Source: JAAYVZ01 sp035403265
Lineage (GTDB): Bacteria; Acidobacteriota; Thermoanaerobaculia; Thermoanaerobaculales; Thermoanaerobaculaceae
Assembly: GCA_035403265.1 (NCBI GenBank)
Contig: DAONEV010000102.1
Location: 1-12,133 of the forward strand
Length of the DNA stretch: 12,133 nucleotides
Reading direction: 5' to 3'
Made by a program: the position numbers and the translations under genes
Shown: one piece after another, positions 1 through 7,936 of the stretch
Position numbering within the stretch: position 1 is the first letter of the stretch
Layout of the letters: each line of letters opens with the position of its first letter
Notes under the pieces: generated by a model
Told to the model about the DNA's origin: nothing
The model's database searches: none
What the model saw: the letters and a program-made list of their open reading frames with translations, nothing else

Positions 1-1
1 C

Positions 2-298
2 TATCGCTTCGGCGTGGAGTTCAAGAAGTCGGCAACCTGGGCCTGGCAATTCGGCGCCCTGTACGACGAGAGCCCGGTGCCCACCGAAACGGTCTCGCCG
101 CTCCTTCCCGACGCCGACCGCATCGGGTTGTGCGCCGGTTTCTCCTATGGCATGTCGGAGCGCATGCGGCTGGACGTCGGCTACATGCACCTGGATTTTC
201 CGAAGCGCCCGACCCAGGGTCGCGACGGTGACGGCTTCAATGGCACCTACCACAACGGCGCAGAGCTCCTGGGCTTCACCGTCGTCTACAAGTTCTGA
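2..298 (+). CDS. FadL/OmpP1/TodX-family outer-membrane transport protein, C-terminal end (5' truncated)
   Basis: The frame is open from the left edge, so this is the last ~98 residues of a longer protein; the GTG at 14 is only an internal valine codon. FadL-family proteins are outer-membrane beta-barrels that pass long-chain fatty acids and other hydrophobic compounds into the periplasm. The visible tail matches the family pattern: an alternating strand (TWAWQFGALYDESPVPTETV), then a P-L-L-P-D-A-D-R segment, a strand with G-F-S-Y-G, a D-V-G-Y-M-H strand, a loop, and a last strand ending V-V-Y-K-F. A terminal aromatic Phe is the usual BAM-recognition signal of outer-membrane barrels. The SGNH hydrolase gene begins 11 bp downstream, so the two are probably co-transcribed. 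The family call is fairly secure; the substrate cannot be told from this fragment. Confidence 0.85.
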   Translation, partial: YRFGVEFKKSATWAWQFGALYDESPVPTETVSPLLPDADRIGLCAGFSYGMSERMRLDVGYMHLDFPKRPTQGRDGDGFNGTYHNGAELLGFTVVYKF

Positions 299-309
299 GG
301 GGGGATGAG

Positions 310-1755
310 ATGCGACAGACTTGCAAGCTCCTGATCGTGACCCTGGCGGGGCTGCTTCTCGCGGCATCTGCCGGCGCCCAGGGGGATTTCGCGCGATACG
401 TGGCACTCGGGGACAGCCTCACCGCGGGAGTCGTCTCCTATGGTCTCGAAGAGTCAAACCAGAAGGGCTCGTTCCCGGCCCTCATCGCCAAGCAGGCCGG
501 AGTTTCGGTGTTTCAGCAACCTACCGTCTCCGCCCCTGGCATGCCGTTGACGCTTGAGCTCACGCAGTTGCCGTTGACCTCGCAGGGCCCCAGCCCGGTG
601 ATCGTGCCGAAGGCCGGCACCGGCCATCCGACCAACTACGCGCTGGCGACGCCCTACAACAACCTCGGTCTTGACGGTGCCAACCTCGCTGCCATCCTCG
701 GGATCAAGGGCGACTTCACCAAGCTTGCGGAGGATCTCGGTCGCTACGCGCGGGGCGAGGTCCAGGTAGTCGTGCCGATGGCCGACCTGACGCTCCGGGA
801 CGGCACCCACACCGCCGTCGAGCAGGCGCTGGCGCTGCAGCCAACCTTCCTCACCGTGTGGGCCGGCAACAACGACGTGCTGGGCGCGGCTCTCGTCGGC
901 GTGGCGATAGACGGTGTCACCCTGACGCCGGCCACCGTGTTCAAGGGCCAGTACGAGACGCTCCTCGGGACCCTTCATGCCGGAGCGCCGGCAGCGAAGA
1001 TCGTCGTCGCGACGATCCCGGATGTGACGGCCATTCCCTTCGTGACCACCGTCAAGCCCTACCTCGTGAACCCGGCCAACGGCTCGAGGATCCCGCTCAT
1101 TGGCGGGGGTGGGTTGATCACCGACCGCGACTACCTGACCCTCAGCGCGTCCGCGCTTCTCAAGCAGGGGATCGGGGTGCCGCAGGCCGCCGGCGGGACC
1201 GGCCAGCCGCTCCCGGAGGGTAGCGTGGACGGGACCGGCTTGCATGCCGGCGTGATCCTGCGCGCTGCCGAGGTCGAGGCGATCAGGGCGCGCACCGCCG
1301 AGCTGAACGCCATCATCAAGACCGCGGCTGCCACGGTCGGGGCGAGGGTCGTGGACACCAACGCGTTCTTCAACGACCTTTCCGCTCACGGGCTCGTCGT
1401 CGGAGGAATCAAGCTTTCCGGCGCCTTCCTCACCGGCGGCGTCTTCTCGTACGACGGTGTCCACCCCCAGACCCTCGGCTATGCCCTTGTCGCCAACGAG
1501 TTCATCAAGGTCATGAACACCGAGCTGGGGTACACCTTGCCGGAGGTCAGTGTCCGGGACTTCTTCCCCATGACCCAGGCCTCCACCTCGGTCGCAGCAT
1601 CGGAGATCGTGTTCTCGTCCGACGCGGCCATCGAGATGGCGAGGGCTTGGTTTCCTGGCGTCGACACCAGCCATCTTGCGGTTCGCCAGGCGCCGATTCG
1701 TCGGCACCTGGGTAGGTGCGTCGGACATTCGGCCGAAGTGCCGGTCGAGCCGTAG
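310..1755 (+). CDS. Secreted SGNH/GDSL-family hydrolase (putative lipase/esterase)
   Basis: A 481-residue protein with a clear Sec signal peptide: a positively charged start, a hydrophobic core at about residues 7-20, and likely cleavage after A-S-A-G-A (residue 23). Block I is ALGDSLTAG with nucleophile Ser36. A block II-like N-L-G-L-D-G segment lies at 118-123, block III is W-A-G-N-N-D at 184-189 (oxyanion Asn), and block V is YDGVHP with Asp382 and His385. These are the SGNH catalytic and oxyanion residues, so an active serine esterase or lipase in the periplasm or outside the cell is expected. The protein is long for the family: a ~70-residue insert lies between blocks III and V, and a ~75-residue tail follows block V, its last 25 residues Arg/His-rich and unassigned. 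The ATG at 310 has a G-rich ribosome site at 299-304. The pairing with FadL suggests use of lipid products, which is an inference. Confidence 0.9.
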   Translation: MRQTCKLLIVTLAGLLLAASAGAQGDFARYVALGDSLTAGVVSYGLEESNQKGSFPALIAKQAGVSVFQQPTVSAPGMPLTLELTQLPLTSQGPSPVIVPKAGTGHPTNYALATPYNNLGLDGANLAAILGIKGDFTKLAEDLGRYARGEVQVVVPMADLTLRDGTHTAVEQALALQPTFLTVWAGNNDVLGAALVGVAIDGVTLTPATVFKGQYETLLGTLHAGAPAAKIVVATIPDVTAIPFVTTVKPYLVNPANGSRIPLIGGGGLITDRDYLTLSASALLKQGIGVPQAAGGTGQPLPEGSVDGTGLHAGVILRAAEVEAIRARTAELNAIIKTAAATVGARVVDTNAFFNDLSAHGLVVGGIKLSGAFLTGGVFSYDGVHPQTLGYALVANEFIKVMNTELGYTLPEVSVRDFFPMTQASTSVAASEIVFSSDAAIEMARAWFPGVDTSHLAVRQAPIRRHLGRCVGHSAEVPVEP

Positions 1756-1767
1756 TCCCGTCCTGAC

Positions 1768-1855
1768 GCCCGTGAGGGGCGAAGAAAGAGACCCATGCGC
1801 CCCCGCCTGCCCAGGAGAAGGGTTGGCGGGGGCTGTTTTCGCGCCGGTGAGGGGC
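1768..1855. repeat. Short direct repeat flanking the terminator (13 bp, one mismatch)
   Basis: GCCCGTGAGGGGC at 1768-1780 recurs as GCCGGTGAGGGGC at 1843-1855 (12 of 13 identical), on either side of the terminator hairpin. The first copy also forms its own small hairpin (CGCCC at 1767-1771 with GGGCG at 1777-1781). No transposase or larger repeat is attached, so its meaning is unclear. Confidence 0.4.
1799..1839 (+). terminator. Rho-independent terminator of the FadL/SGNH transcript
   Basis: A perfect 9-bp stem pairs GCCCCCGCC (1799-1807) with GGCGGGGGC (1825-1833). It continues inward as CCC (1810-1812) with GGG (1820-1822), and is followed directly by TGTTTT (1834-1839). It lies 43 bp past the SGNH stop codon. 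Read on the minus strand, the stem is followed only by a pyrimidine-rich stretch after several bases, so it may also weakly end the convergent aldolase transcript. Confidence 0.75.
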
Positions 1856-1867
1856 CAGCTCGAGGGG

Positions 1868-2911
1868 CTACGGGTAGATTCCTGCGAGGACCTCTCGTGC
1901 CGCGGCGAGTGTGGCCTCGATCGCGAGGTCGTCGATCTCGACGTGGGTGACCATGCGCAGCTCGTGGTCGGAGAAGGCGATACAGAGGATGCCGCGCTCG
2001 CCCAGGCCGGCCGCCAGACGAGCTGCCGGCGCCGGCTCGGCCGCGGGGCGGAGCCGGAAGACGAGGATGTTGGTCCACACCCGGGTGGGATCGACCTCGA
2101 CGCCTGGCAGCTCGGCCAGGCCCGTGGCCAGGTGCCGCGCGCGCCGGTGGTCGTCGGCCAGACGATCCACCATCTCGTCGAGAGCCACGAGGCCGGCGGC
2201 CGCCAACACGCCCACCTGACGCATCCCGCCACCAAACAGCTTGCGCACCCGCCGGGCCTCCCCGATGAGGTCGGCGGGCCCGGCAAGCAGGGAGCCGATC
2301 GGTGCCGCGAGGCCCTTGGAGAGGCAGAACATCACGGTGTCGCAGGGCGCCGCCAAGCTGGCGGCTGAGGTGCCAAGCGCCGCGGCTGCGTTGAAGATGC
2401 GGGCGCCGTCGAGGTGGACCGCCAGTCCCCGCGAGCGCGCCGTGGCGGCCAGCGCCGCGGTGCGGGCGGCATCCATCGGGAGGCCGGACCACATGTTGTG
2501 GGTGTTTTCCAGGCACAGCAAGGTGGTCGGAGTGCGGTAGGAGACCGGCGGGCTGATCACCGCCGCGACTTGCTCGGGGGTCATCAGCCCGTCAGCAGTG
2601 ACAACGGGTCGCGGCAGCACGCCGGACCACACCGCCATGGCCCCCATCTCGAAGTTGAAGATGTGGGCGCGTGCCTCCAGGATGACCTCGCTGCCCGGGC
2701 GGGTGTGAAGGTGGATGGCGACCTGGTTTCCCATGGTGCCGGTCGGCACGAAGATGGCGGCTTGCTTGCCGAGCTTCTCAGCCGCGCGTTCCTCGAGGCG
2801 GCGGACCGTCGGGTCCTCGCCATAGACGTCGTCGCCGACCTCGGCCGTCGCCATGGCCTGGCGCATGGCCGGTGTGGGGTGAGTCACGGTGTCGGAGCGA
2901 AGGTCGATCAT
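1868..2911 (-). CDS. ltaE: Low-specificity L-threonine aldolase (PLP-dependent)
   Basis: A 347-residue protein (E. coli LtaE is 333) of the fold-type I PLP beta-eliminating lyase family. It cleaves L-threonine or L-allo-threonine to glycine and acetaldehyde. The N-terminus MIDLRSDTVT is the family signature. Other family features are the PTGTMGNQ phosphate-binding segment (residues 56-63), the cofactor-stacking His83 in E-A-R-A-H, the ENTHNM segment (135-140), H-L-D-G-A-R (Asp168 and Arg171), and the Schiff-base Lys199 in FCLSKGL. GGGMRQ at 227-232 is also typical. I chose the ATG at 2911 because it gives the conserved N-terminus; a longer frame upstream to 3049 would overlap the divergent peptidase gene. 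No good ribosome site precedes the ATG at 2911 or the one at 2929. The gene stands alone, convergent with the SGNH hydrolase. Confidence 0.95.
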   Translation of the reverse strand: MIDLRSDTVTHPTPAMRQAMATAEVGDDVYGEDPTVRRLEERAAEKLGKQAAIFVPTGTMGNQVAIHLHTRPGSEVILEARAHIFNFEMGAMAVWSGVLPRPVVTADGLMTPEQVAAVISPPVSYRTPTTLLCLENTHNMWSGLPMDAARTAALAATARSRGLAVHLDGARIFNAAAALGTSAASLAAPCDTVMFCLSKGLAAPIGSLLAGPADLIGEARRVRKLFGGGMRQVGVLAAAGLVALDEMVDRLADDHRRARHLATGLAELPGVEVDPTRVWTNILVFRLRPAAEPAPAARLAAGLGERGILCIAFSDHELRMVTHVEIDDLAIEATLAAAREVLAGIYP

Positions 2912-2948
2912 GCCAGGTATGATAGCCATCTTGTCGTTCGGAGGTGGC
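2912..2948. promoter_or_regulatory. Very short divergent start region, ltaE / M16 peptidase, with possible shared -10 element
   Basis: Only 37 bp separate the two divergent start codons. It contains the imperfect palindrome GGTATGATAGCC (2916-2927 on the plus strand), reading TATGAT at 2918-2923 on plus and TATCAT on minus. Both resemble a -10 box. On plus this would start RNA near 2930, leaving a short leader with GGAGGT (2940-2945) before the ATG at 2949. On minus it would place the RNA start at or near the ltaE ATG, giving a leaderless message. I see no convincing -35 on either side, so this is tentative. Confidence 0.35.
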
Positions 2949-5597
2949 ATGCAGCCTGACTTCACCACGAAACGCCTGGAGCACGGGGTCGAGGAGTTGG
3001 AGCTTGGCTCCAACGGCCTGCGCGTGCTGCTGCTCCGAGAGCCGAGCATCCCTGTGGTGGCGGTGTGCGTGGTCTACCACGTCGGCTCGCGCAACGAGGC
3101 GGTGGGCCACACCGGCGCCACCCATTTGCTCGAGCACCTCATGTTCAAGGGCTCGGAGCGCTTCAACCCGCAGGTCGGGACCGCGGTGGCTCGCGTCCTG
3201 GAGCGGGTCGGGGCGTCGTTCAACGCCACGACCTGGTTCGACCGCACGAACTACTACGAGACCCTGCCTCCGGAGCACCTCGAGCTGGCGCTGGAGCTGG
3301 AGGCGGACCGCATGCGGGGGGCGCTGCTGCGCGAGGAGGATCTCGCCTCGGAGCTGACGGTGGTCCACAACGAGCTCGAGCGCGGCGAGAATGACCCGTT
3401 CGACCTGCTGCTGCGGGACTCCTTTGCGATCGCCTTTCGCGAGCACCCCTACCATCACCCGACGATCGGCTGGCGCAGCGACATCGAGGCGGCCACCATC
3501 GAGCGCCTGCGGCAGTTCTACGACACCTTCTACTACCCGGACAATGCCAGCCTGGTATTGGTAGGTGCCTTCGAGCGCGACGAGGCGCTACGGCTGGTGG
3601 GCAAACACTTCGGTCCGCTGCCCCGGGCCCCACGTCCGCTTCCGCCGGTGGTGACCAGGGAGCCGCGCCAGGAAGGCGAGCGCCGCTTCGTCATACGCCG
3701 GGCCGGCGAGGTGGGGTGGGTGGGCTGCTCGTGGCGGTCGCCGGAGGCGGCGCACCGCGACGCACACGCCCTGGCGGTGGCGACGGACGTGCTCACCGGC
3801 GGGGTCACCTCGCGGCTCTACCAGCGCCTGGTGGAGAGCGGCAAGTGCCTCGATGTCCAGGCCGTGTGCTGGCAGCTCAGGGACCCCGGCCTGTTCCAGG
3901 TCTTCGCCAGTCTCAACCCTCCCGCCTGCCACGCCGAGGTCGAGGCGGTGATCCGGGAAACCGTCCAGGAGCTGCAGGGCGACGCCATCGCGGCCGACGA
4001 GCTGGAGCGGGCGAAGGTGCAGGTCGAGGCGCAGACCGCCTACCACCGTGATGCCCCGGCCCAGGTCGCGGCGGGGCTGTGCGAGGCGATCTCGTCGGGT
4101 GACTGGCGTTTCTACTTCGACTACCTGGAGCGGATTCGGGGAGTGCAAACCGACGATGTGCGACGGGTGGCCACGGAGTACTTCACGGACGACAGTCTCA
4201 CGGTCGGCCACTTCGTGCCGCGCAACGGCGTGCCCGGAGCGGCCCGGATCGTGAAGCCAGGTCCTGCCTCACTGCGGCCGCGGCCATGCCACTGGCGCTC
4301 GGAGCTGGCGTCTGAGGTGCGGGACGTGAGGCTGCCTGGCGGCGGGAGGTTGCTCCTGCTGCCGCGGCGCCTCAACTGCACCGTGCACCTGCAGGGCTCG
4401 CTGCTGGCCGGGCACGGCATGGTCGGAACCGAGGAGTGGACTGCCGCCTCGGTGTTGCCGGAGATGCTGGAGCGGGGCACCACGGGTCGCACCCGCCTCG
4501 AGCTGGCGCGGGCGATCGAAGACCGCGGAGTCGAGCTCGACGTCTCGGGCGAGAGCTTCAATCCCCTCGAGGTGTTCATCAGCGGGCGCTGCCTGTCGCG
4601 ACACCTGGACCCGGTGTGCGACCTCCTGTTCGAGATGCTGCGGGAGCCGACCTTCCCCGACGACGAGCTGGCGCGGGTGCGGCAGCTCCGTCTGGGGGAG
4701 CTGGCGCAGGCACAGGAGGACACCTTCCAGCGAGCCTTCGAGGTCTTCAGCCGACTCCTGTTCCCGGCCGGCCATCCCTTCCACCGGCGGAGCCTGGACG
4801 AGCGGCGGGCCGGTCTCCTGGGCCTGGACCGGGCGGCCCTTCAGAAGGTGCACCGGCTTCTCTACGGGCCGGCCTCCCTGGTGCTGGCCATGGTCGGCGA
4901 CTTCGACAGCGAGCGGGTCCGAGACCGGGTCCTGCGCTTGGCCGAAGACTGGCGGGGCGGCCAGGCAGAGCCCCTGGCAGTGGAGCGCCGGAGCTGGACG
5001 GAGACGACCTCCGGAGATGTCGTCGTGGAGATGGCCGACAAGCCGAACCTCGACGTACTACTTGGTTGCCCAGGAGGTCTGAGGCGCCGAGACGACGACT
5101 TCATCGCGGCGTTGCTTGGCAATGCGGTGCTCGGTCAGTCGACCCTCTCCTCCCGTCTGGGACGACGGCTGCGGGACCGGGAAGGGCTCACCTACGGCGT
5201 CGTCTCGCGGTTCTTCGGCGCCTCCCTGGTGGACGGGCCGTGGGCGACGACGTTCTCGGTCGCGCCCTCGAACCTGGAGAGGGCGACGGCGCTGGCACGC
5301 GAGGAGGTCGCGGAGCTCGTCGAGTCCGGACCCACCGACCCCGAGCTCGCCGACGAACGTGCCGCCATGGCCGGGTCGTACCGGGTTTCCCTGGCCACCC
5401 CCTCCGGCGTCGCCCGGGAGCTGGCGCGCCTGGCACGTCATGGGTTGCCACTGGCTGAGATGGACACGCTGCCCGAGCAGATCCTCTCCACCGGACGCGA
5501 AGCCGTGGCCGAGGCTCTGCGCCGCCACATCGGTCCCGACGCGCTCGTCCGTGCGGTGGCAGGGGAAGTCGTTGCAAACCCCCGGGCGGATCGATAG
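2949..5597 (+). CDS. Two-domain M16-family (pitrilysin-like) zinc metallopeptidase
   Basis: From the ATG at 2949 (GGAGGT at 2940-2945) the protein has 882 residues with two tandem M16 halves. The first half carries the inverted zinc motif H59-L-L-E62-H63, followed ~79 residues later by N-E142-L-E in V-V-H-N-E-L-E-R, the expected third ligand region. At the matching place in the second half (502-506) the motif reads V-L-P-E-M, so both His are lost and that half is non-catalytic. It keeps the R-x-x-G-L-T-Y-G signature (Arg742/Arg744, Tyr749) that completes the active site in this family. Members degrade peptides in a closed chamber. No signal peptide or membrane segment is visible, so it is probably cytosolic. 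In-frame starts at 2889 (GTG) and 2910 (ATG) would overlap the ltaE start and give no better N-terminus. recN follows after 12 bp, suggesting one transcript. Confidence 0.92.
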   Translation: MQPDFTTKRLEHGVEELELGSNGLRVLLLREPSIPVVAVCVVYHVGSRNEAVGHTGATHLLEHLMFKGSERFNPQVGTAVARVLERVGASFNATTWFDRTNYYETLPPEHLELALELEADRMRGALLREEDLASELTVVHNELERGENDPFDLLLRDSFAIAFREHPYHHPTIGWRSDIEAATIERLRQFYDTFYYPDNASLVLVGAFERDEALRLVGKHFGPLPRAPRPLPPVVTREPRQEGERRFVIRRAGEVGWVGCSWRSPEAAHRDAHALAVATDVLTGGVTSRLYQRLVESGKCLDVQAVCWQLRDPGLFQVFASLNPPACHAEVEAVIRETVQELQGDAIAADELERAKVQVEAQTAYHRDAPAQVAAGLCEAISSGDWRFYFDYLERIRGVQTDDVRRVATEYFTDDSLTVGHFVPRNGVPGAARIVKPGPASLRPRPCHWRSELASEVRDVRLPGGGRLLLLPRRLNCTVHLQGSLLAGHGMVGTEEWTAASVLPEMLERGTTGRTRLELARAIEDRGVELDVSGESFNPLEVFISGRCLSRHLDPVCDLLFEMLREPTFPDDELARVRQLRLGELAQAQEDTFQRAFEVFSRLLFPAGHPFHRRSLDERRAGLLGLDRAALQKVHRLLYGPASLVLAMVGDFDSERVRDRVLRLAEDWRGGQAEPLAVERRSWTETTSGDVVVEMADKPNLDVLLGCPGGLRRRDDDFIAALLGNAVLGQSTLSSRLGRRLRDREGLTYGVVSRFFGASLVDGPWATTFSVAPSNLERATALAREEVAELVESGPTDPELADERAAMAGSYRVSLATPSGVARELARLARHGLPLAEMDTLPEQILSTGREAVAEALRRHIGPDALVRAVAGEVVANPRADR

Positions 5598-5609
5598 CAT
5601 CGGAGCACC

Positions 5610-7307
5610 ATGCTGGGAGAGCTGGACGTCCGGAACCTGGGGATCATCGAGCATATCCACCTCTCGCTCGACGTCGGATTCGGTGTCCTCACCGGCGAGA
5701 CCGGCGCTGGTAAGTCATTGCTTGTGCAGTCTTTGCAACTGTTGGCTGGAGTCCGCGCGGAGGCTGACCAGGTTCGCAGTGGCTGCGACCGATTGCAGGT
5801 GGAGGGGCGCTTTGCCCCCCCGCAGGCAGCCGCTGCCCGCGCGCTCCTGGCGGAGCTCGGCGTCGATGCCGACGGTGAGCTCGTGGTGCGGCGTGAGGTG
5901 GCGGCCAGCGGACGCTCCCGGGCCTGGGTGAACGACGTCGCGGTGACAGCCGGGTCGCTGCAGCGGCTGGCGCCCCACCTGCTGTCGATCGACGGTCAGC
6001 ACGAGCAGCGGGGTCTCACCGATCCCGGCACCCACCTCGCCGTAATCGACGAGGCGGGCGGACTGGAGGACCTGCGGTCCGAGGTCGGCCAGGCGTTCGC
6101 CGCCTGGGACCAGGTCACCTCGCGGCTCGGGCTGCAGCGCCAATCGCTCGCCAGTCGGCGCGATCGCCTGGATGTGATCTCCTTCCAGGCCCGCGAGATC
6201 GAGGAGGCGCGTCTGCAGGGCGGCGAGGACCAGCTCCTGCGCGAGGAGCGCAACCTGCTGCGGCACGCGGGGCGCATCGCCGAGCTCGCGGGTGGAGCCC
6301 TGCAGACGCTGGGTGGAGAGGCGGGTGCGACCTCCCTGGCGCGGGCCGCGCGGGCGGTCAGGGGGCTGGAGCAGCTCGGCCTCGGCCTCGGGCAAACCGG
6401 CGACGATCTGGCGCAGGCGCAGATCCTGGCCGAGGAGGCCGAGCGGGCGCTGCAGGGCCTGGTGGGGCGCGTGCGCATCGATCCGGCGCGGCTCGAAGCC
6501 GTGGAGGCGCGGCTGGCCACCATCGAGAGGCTGGCCCGCAAGTACGGTGGGAGCCTGGATGCCACCCTTGCCCACTTCGACGCCTTGTACGACGAGCGGG
6601 CCCGGCTGGAGGCCGTGGAGGACGACATTGCCCGTCTCGAGGGTCAGGAGCGCGACCTCGTTGCCGGCTATCTGGAGCTGGCGCTTCGGCTTTCCGCGGC
6701 GCGCCGCAACGCGGCCACGGCCTTCTGCCGGGAGGTGGTCAGGGTCCTGGCCAGGGTGGGGATGCCTCGGGTGGAGCTGCGATTGGAGGTGCGCCGACAG
6801 GACGACCCCGGCGGCGCCCTCGACATCGGCGGCACCCGGGTCAACGCCACGCCGAGCGGAATCGACGGTGGGGAGTTCGTGATCTCCCCCAACCCCGGCG
6901 AAGAGGCCCGGCCCATGGCCCGCATCGCCTCCGGTGGTGAGCTCTCCAGGCTCCATCTGGCCATGCGCACGGTGCTGCGCGAGCGTCAGAGCGCGGGCGA
7001 TCGCCTGACCCTCCTCTTCGACGAGGTGGACAGCGGCATCGGCGGCCAAGTGGCCGACGAGCTGGGAGCGCTCCTGGCCGAGCAGGGCCGGAGTCATCAG
7101 GTCCTGGCCGTCACGCACCTGCCCCAGGTCGCGGTCCGGGCCGCCTCCCACTTCGTGGTCGGGAAGGTCTCCGAGGGCGAGCGCACCGTTGCCCGGGTTC
7201 GGGCGGTCGAGGGTGAGGAGCGGGTGGGGGAGGTCGTGCGGATGCTGGGCGGCGTGGCGTCGGAGACGGCACGGGCCCATGCCCGCGCGCTGCTGGGTCT
7301 GTCGTGA
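5610..7307 (+). CDS. recN: DNA repair ATPase RecN
   Basis: A 565-residue SMC-like protein (E. coli RecN is 553) involved in recombinational repair of double-strand breaks. It has an N-terminal ATPase half with Walker A GETGAGKS (29-36), an S-I-D-G-Q-H-E-Q segment typical of RecN (126-133), and a central coiled-coil part rich in Glu, Arg, Leu and Ala (about 150-380). The C-terminal half has NPGEEARPM, the ABC signature IASGGELSR (439-447), Walker B LLFDEVDSGIGG (from 468) and A-V-T-H-L-P-Q-V. All nucleotide-binding elements are intact. GGAG at 5602-5605 precedes the ATG at 5610, 12 bp after the M16 stop. The last base of its TGA stop is the first base of the tsaC ATG. No obvious LexA-type operator is seen directly upstream, and the gene appears to depend on the M16 promoter. 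Confidence 0.97.
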   Translation: MLGELDVRNLGIIEHIHLSLDVGFGVLTGETGAGKSLLVQSLQLLAGVRAEADQVRSGCDRLQVEGRFAPPQAAAARALLAELGVDADGELVVRREVAASGRSRAWVNDVAVTAGSLQRLAPHLLSIDGQHEQRGLTDPGTHLAVIDEAGGLEDLRSEVGQAFAAWDQVTSRLGLQRQSLASRRDRLDVISFQAREIEEARLQGGEDQLLREERNLLRHAGRIAELAGGALQTLGGEAGATSLARAARAVRGLEQLGLGLGQTGDDLAQAQILAEEAERALQGLVGRVRIDPARLEAVEARLATIERLARKYGGSLDATLAHFDALYDERARLEAVEDDIARLEGQERDLVAGYLELALRLSAARRNAATAFCREVVRVLARVGMPRVELRLEVRRQDDPGGALDIGGTRVNATPSGIDGGEFVISPNPGEEARPMARIASGGELSRLHLAMRTVLRERQSAGDRLTLLFDEVDSGIGGQVADELGALLAEQGRSHQVLAVTHLPQVAVRAASHFVVGKVSEGERTVARVRAVEGEERVGEVVRMLGGVASETARAHARALLGLS

Positions 7308-7921
7308 TGCAGCGCCTGCGGTTTGGTGAGATCCAGGATGTTGGAGCTGCGGAGCTGGCGTGCCGTGACCTCTTGGCCGCGCACGGGATCGTCGCCCTGC
7401 CGACCGAGACATTTTACGGCCTGGCGGTTTCTCCCGACGACCCGGCGGCGGTGGAAGCGCTCCTGACGCTCAAGGGGCGGTCGGCCGAGAAATCGCTGCC
7501 GCTCGTGGCGGCCAACCTCCGACAGGTGGAGGTGCTGGTCGAGTTGCCGCCGGTCTGGCGGGCCAGGCTCGTAAGGGTCTGGCCGGCGCCACTCACCGTG
7601 GTGCTGCCGGTCCGCCGGGCGCTCGCCGCCTGCGGACGGACGGCTGCCGTGCGCGTCCCGGCGCACCCGCTGCTCCGGACCTTGCTCGAGGCGCTGGGGC
7701 CGCTCACGGCGACATCCGCCAACCGGACCGGTACCCCGGCTCTCGCGGAGCCCGACGCGGTAGCTCGTACCCTTGGCGATGGGCTCGGGCTCCTGCTGGA
7801 CGGCGGCGTCACCCCGGGCGGTCTTCCGTCGACCCTCCTCGACCTCACGTACGATCGTCCGAAGATCCTGCGTGCAGGTGCTTTCCGGCCGCCGTCGAGC
7901 TGGGCCGTGACGGGCGTTTGA
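7307..7921 (+). CDS. tsaC: L-threonylcarbamoyladenylate synthase, TsaC/YrdC/YwlC family (t6A tRNA modification)
   Basis: A single-domain YrdC-fold protein of 204 residues without the extra C-terminal Sua5 domain. The enzyme makes threonylcarbamoyl-AMP from threonine, bicarbonate and ATP, the first step of t6A37 formation on ANN-decoding tRNAs. Family markers are LPTETFYGLA (31-40), the K-G-R-S-x-x-K-S-L-P-L nucleotide/substrate loop (56-66), W-P-A-P-L-T (92-97), V-R-V-P-x-H-P (115-121), T-S-A-N-R-T-G-x-P-A (136-145) and the end segment S-T-L-L-D-L (175-180). The ATG at 7307 overlaps the recN stop as TGATG, which implies translational coupling; a GTG immediately before (7304) is possible but adds only one residue. 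It appears to be the last gene of the M16-recN-tsaC run. I see no terminator hairpin with a T-tract just after it. Confidence 0.93.
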   Translation: MQRLRFGEIQDVGAAELACRDLLAAHGIVALPTETFYGLAVSPDDPAAVEALLTLKGRSAEKSLPLVAANLRQVEVLVELPPVWRARLVRVWPAPLTVVLPVRRALAACGRTAAVRVPAHPLLRTLLEALGPLTATSANRTGTPALAEPDAVARTLGDGLGLLLDGGVTPGGLPSTLLDLTYDRPKILRAGAFRPPSSWAVTGV

Positions 7922-7936
7922 GCTTTCCTCAGATTT

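Noticed and set aside
454..2286. Long minus-strand open frame (610 codons) across the SGNH hydrolase
   Set aside because: High-GC shadow frame: Arg/Pro/Gly-rich low-complexity translation with no recognisable motifs, antisense to a gene with intact catalytic motifs.
2889..2948. Earlier GTG/ATG starts for the M16 peptidase
   Set aside because: They lie within or at the ltaE start and add a short peptide with no signal sequence; the ATG at 2949 has GGAGGT just upstream.
5715..7412. Minus-strand open frame of 565 codons opposite recN
   Set aside because: It mirrors recN in antisense; the plus strand holds all RecN motifs, and the antisense translation looks like random GC-rich code.
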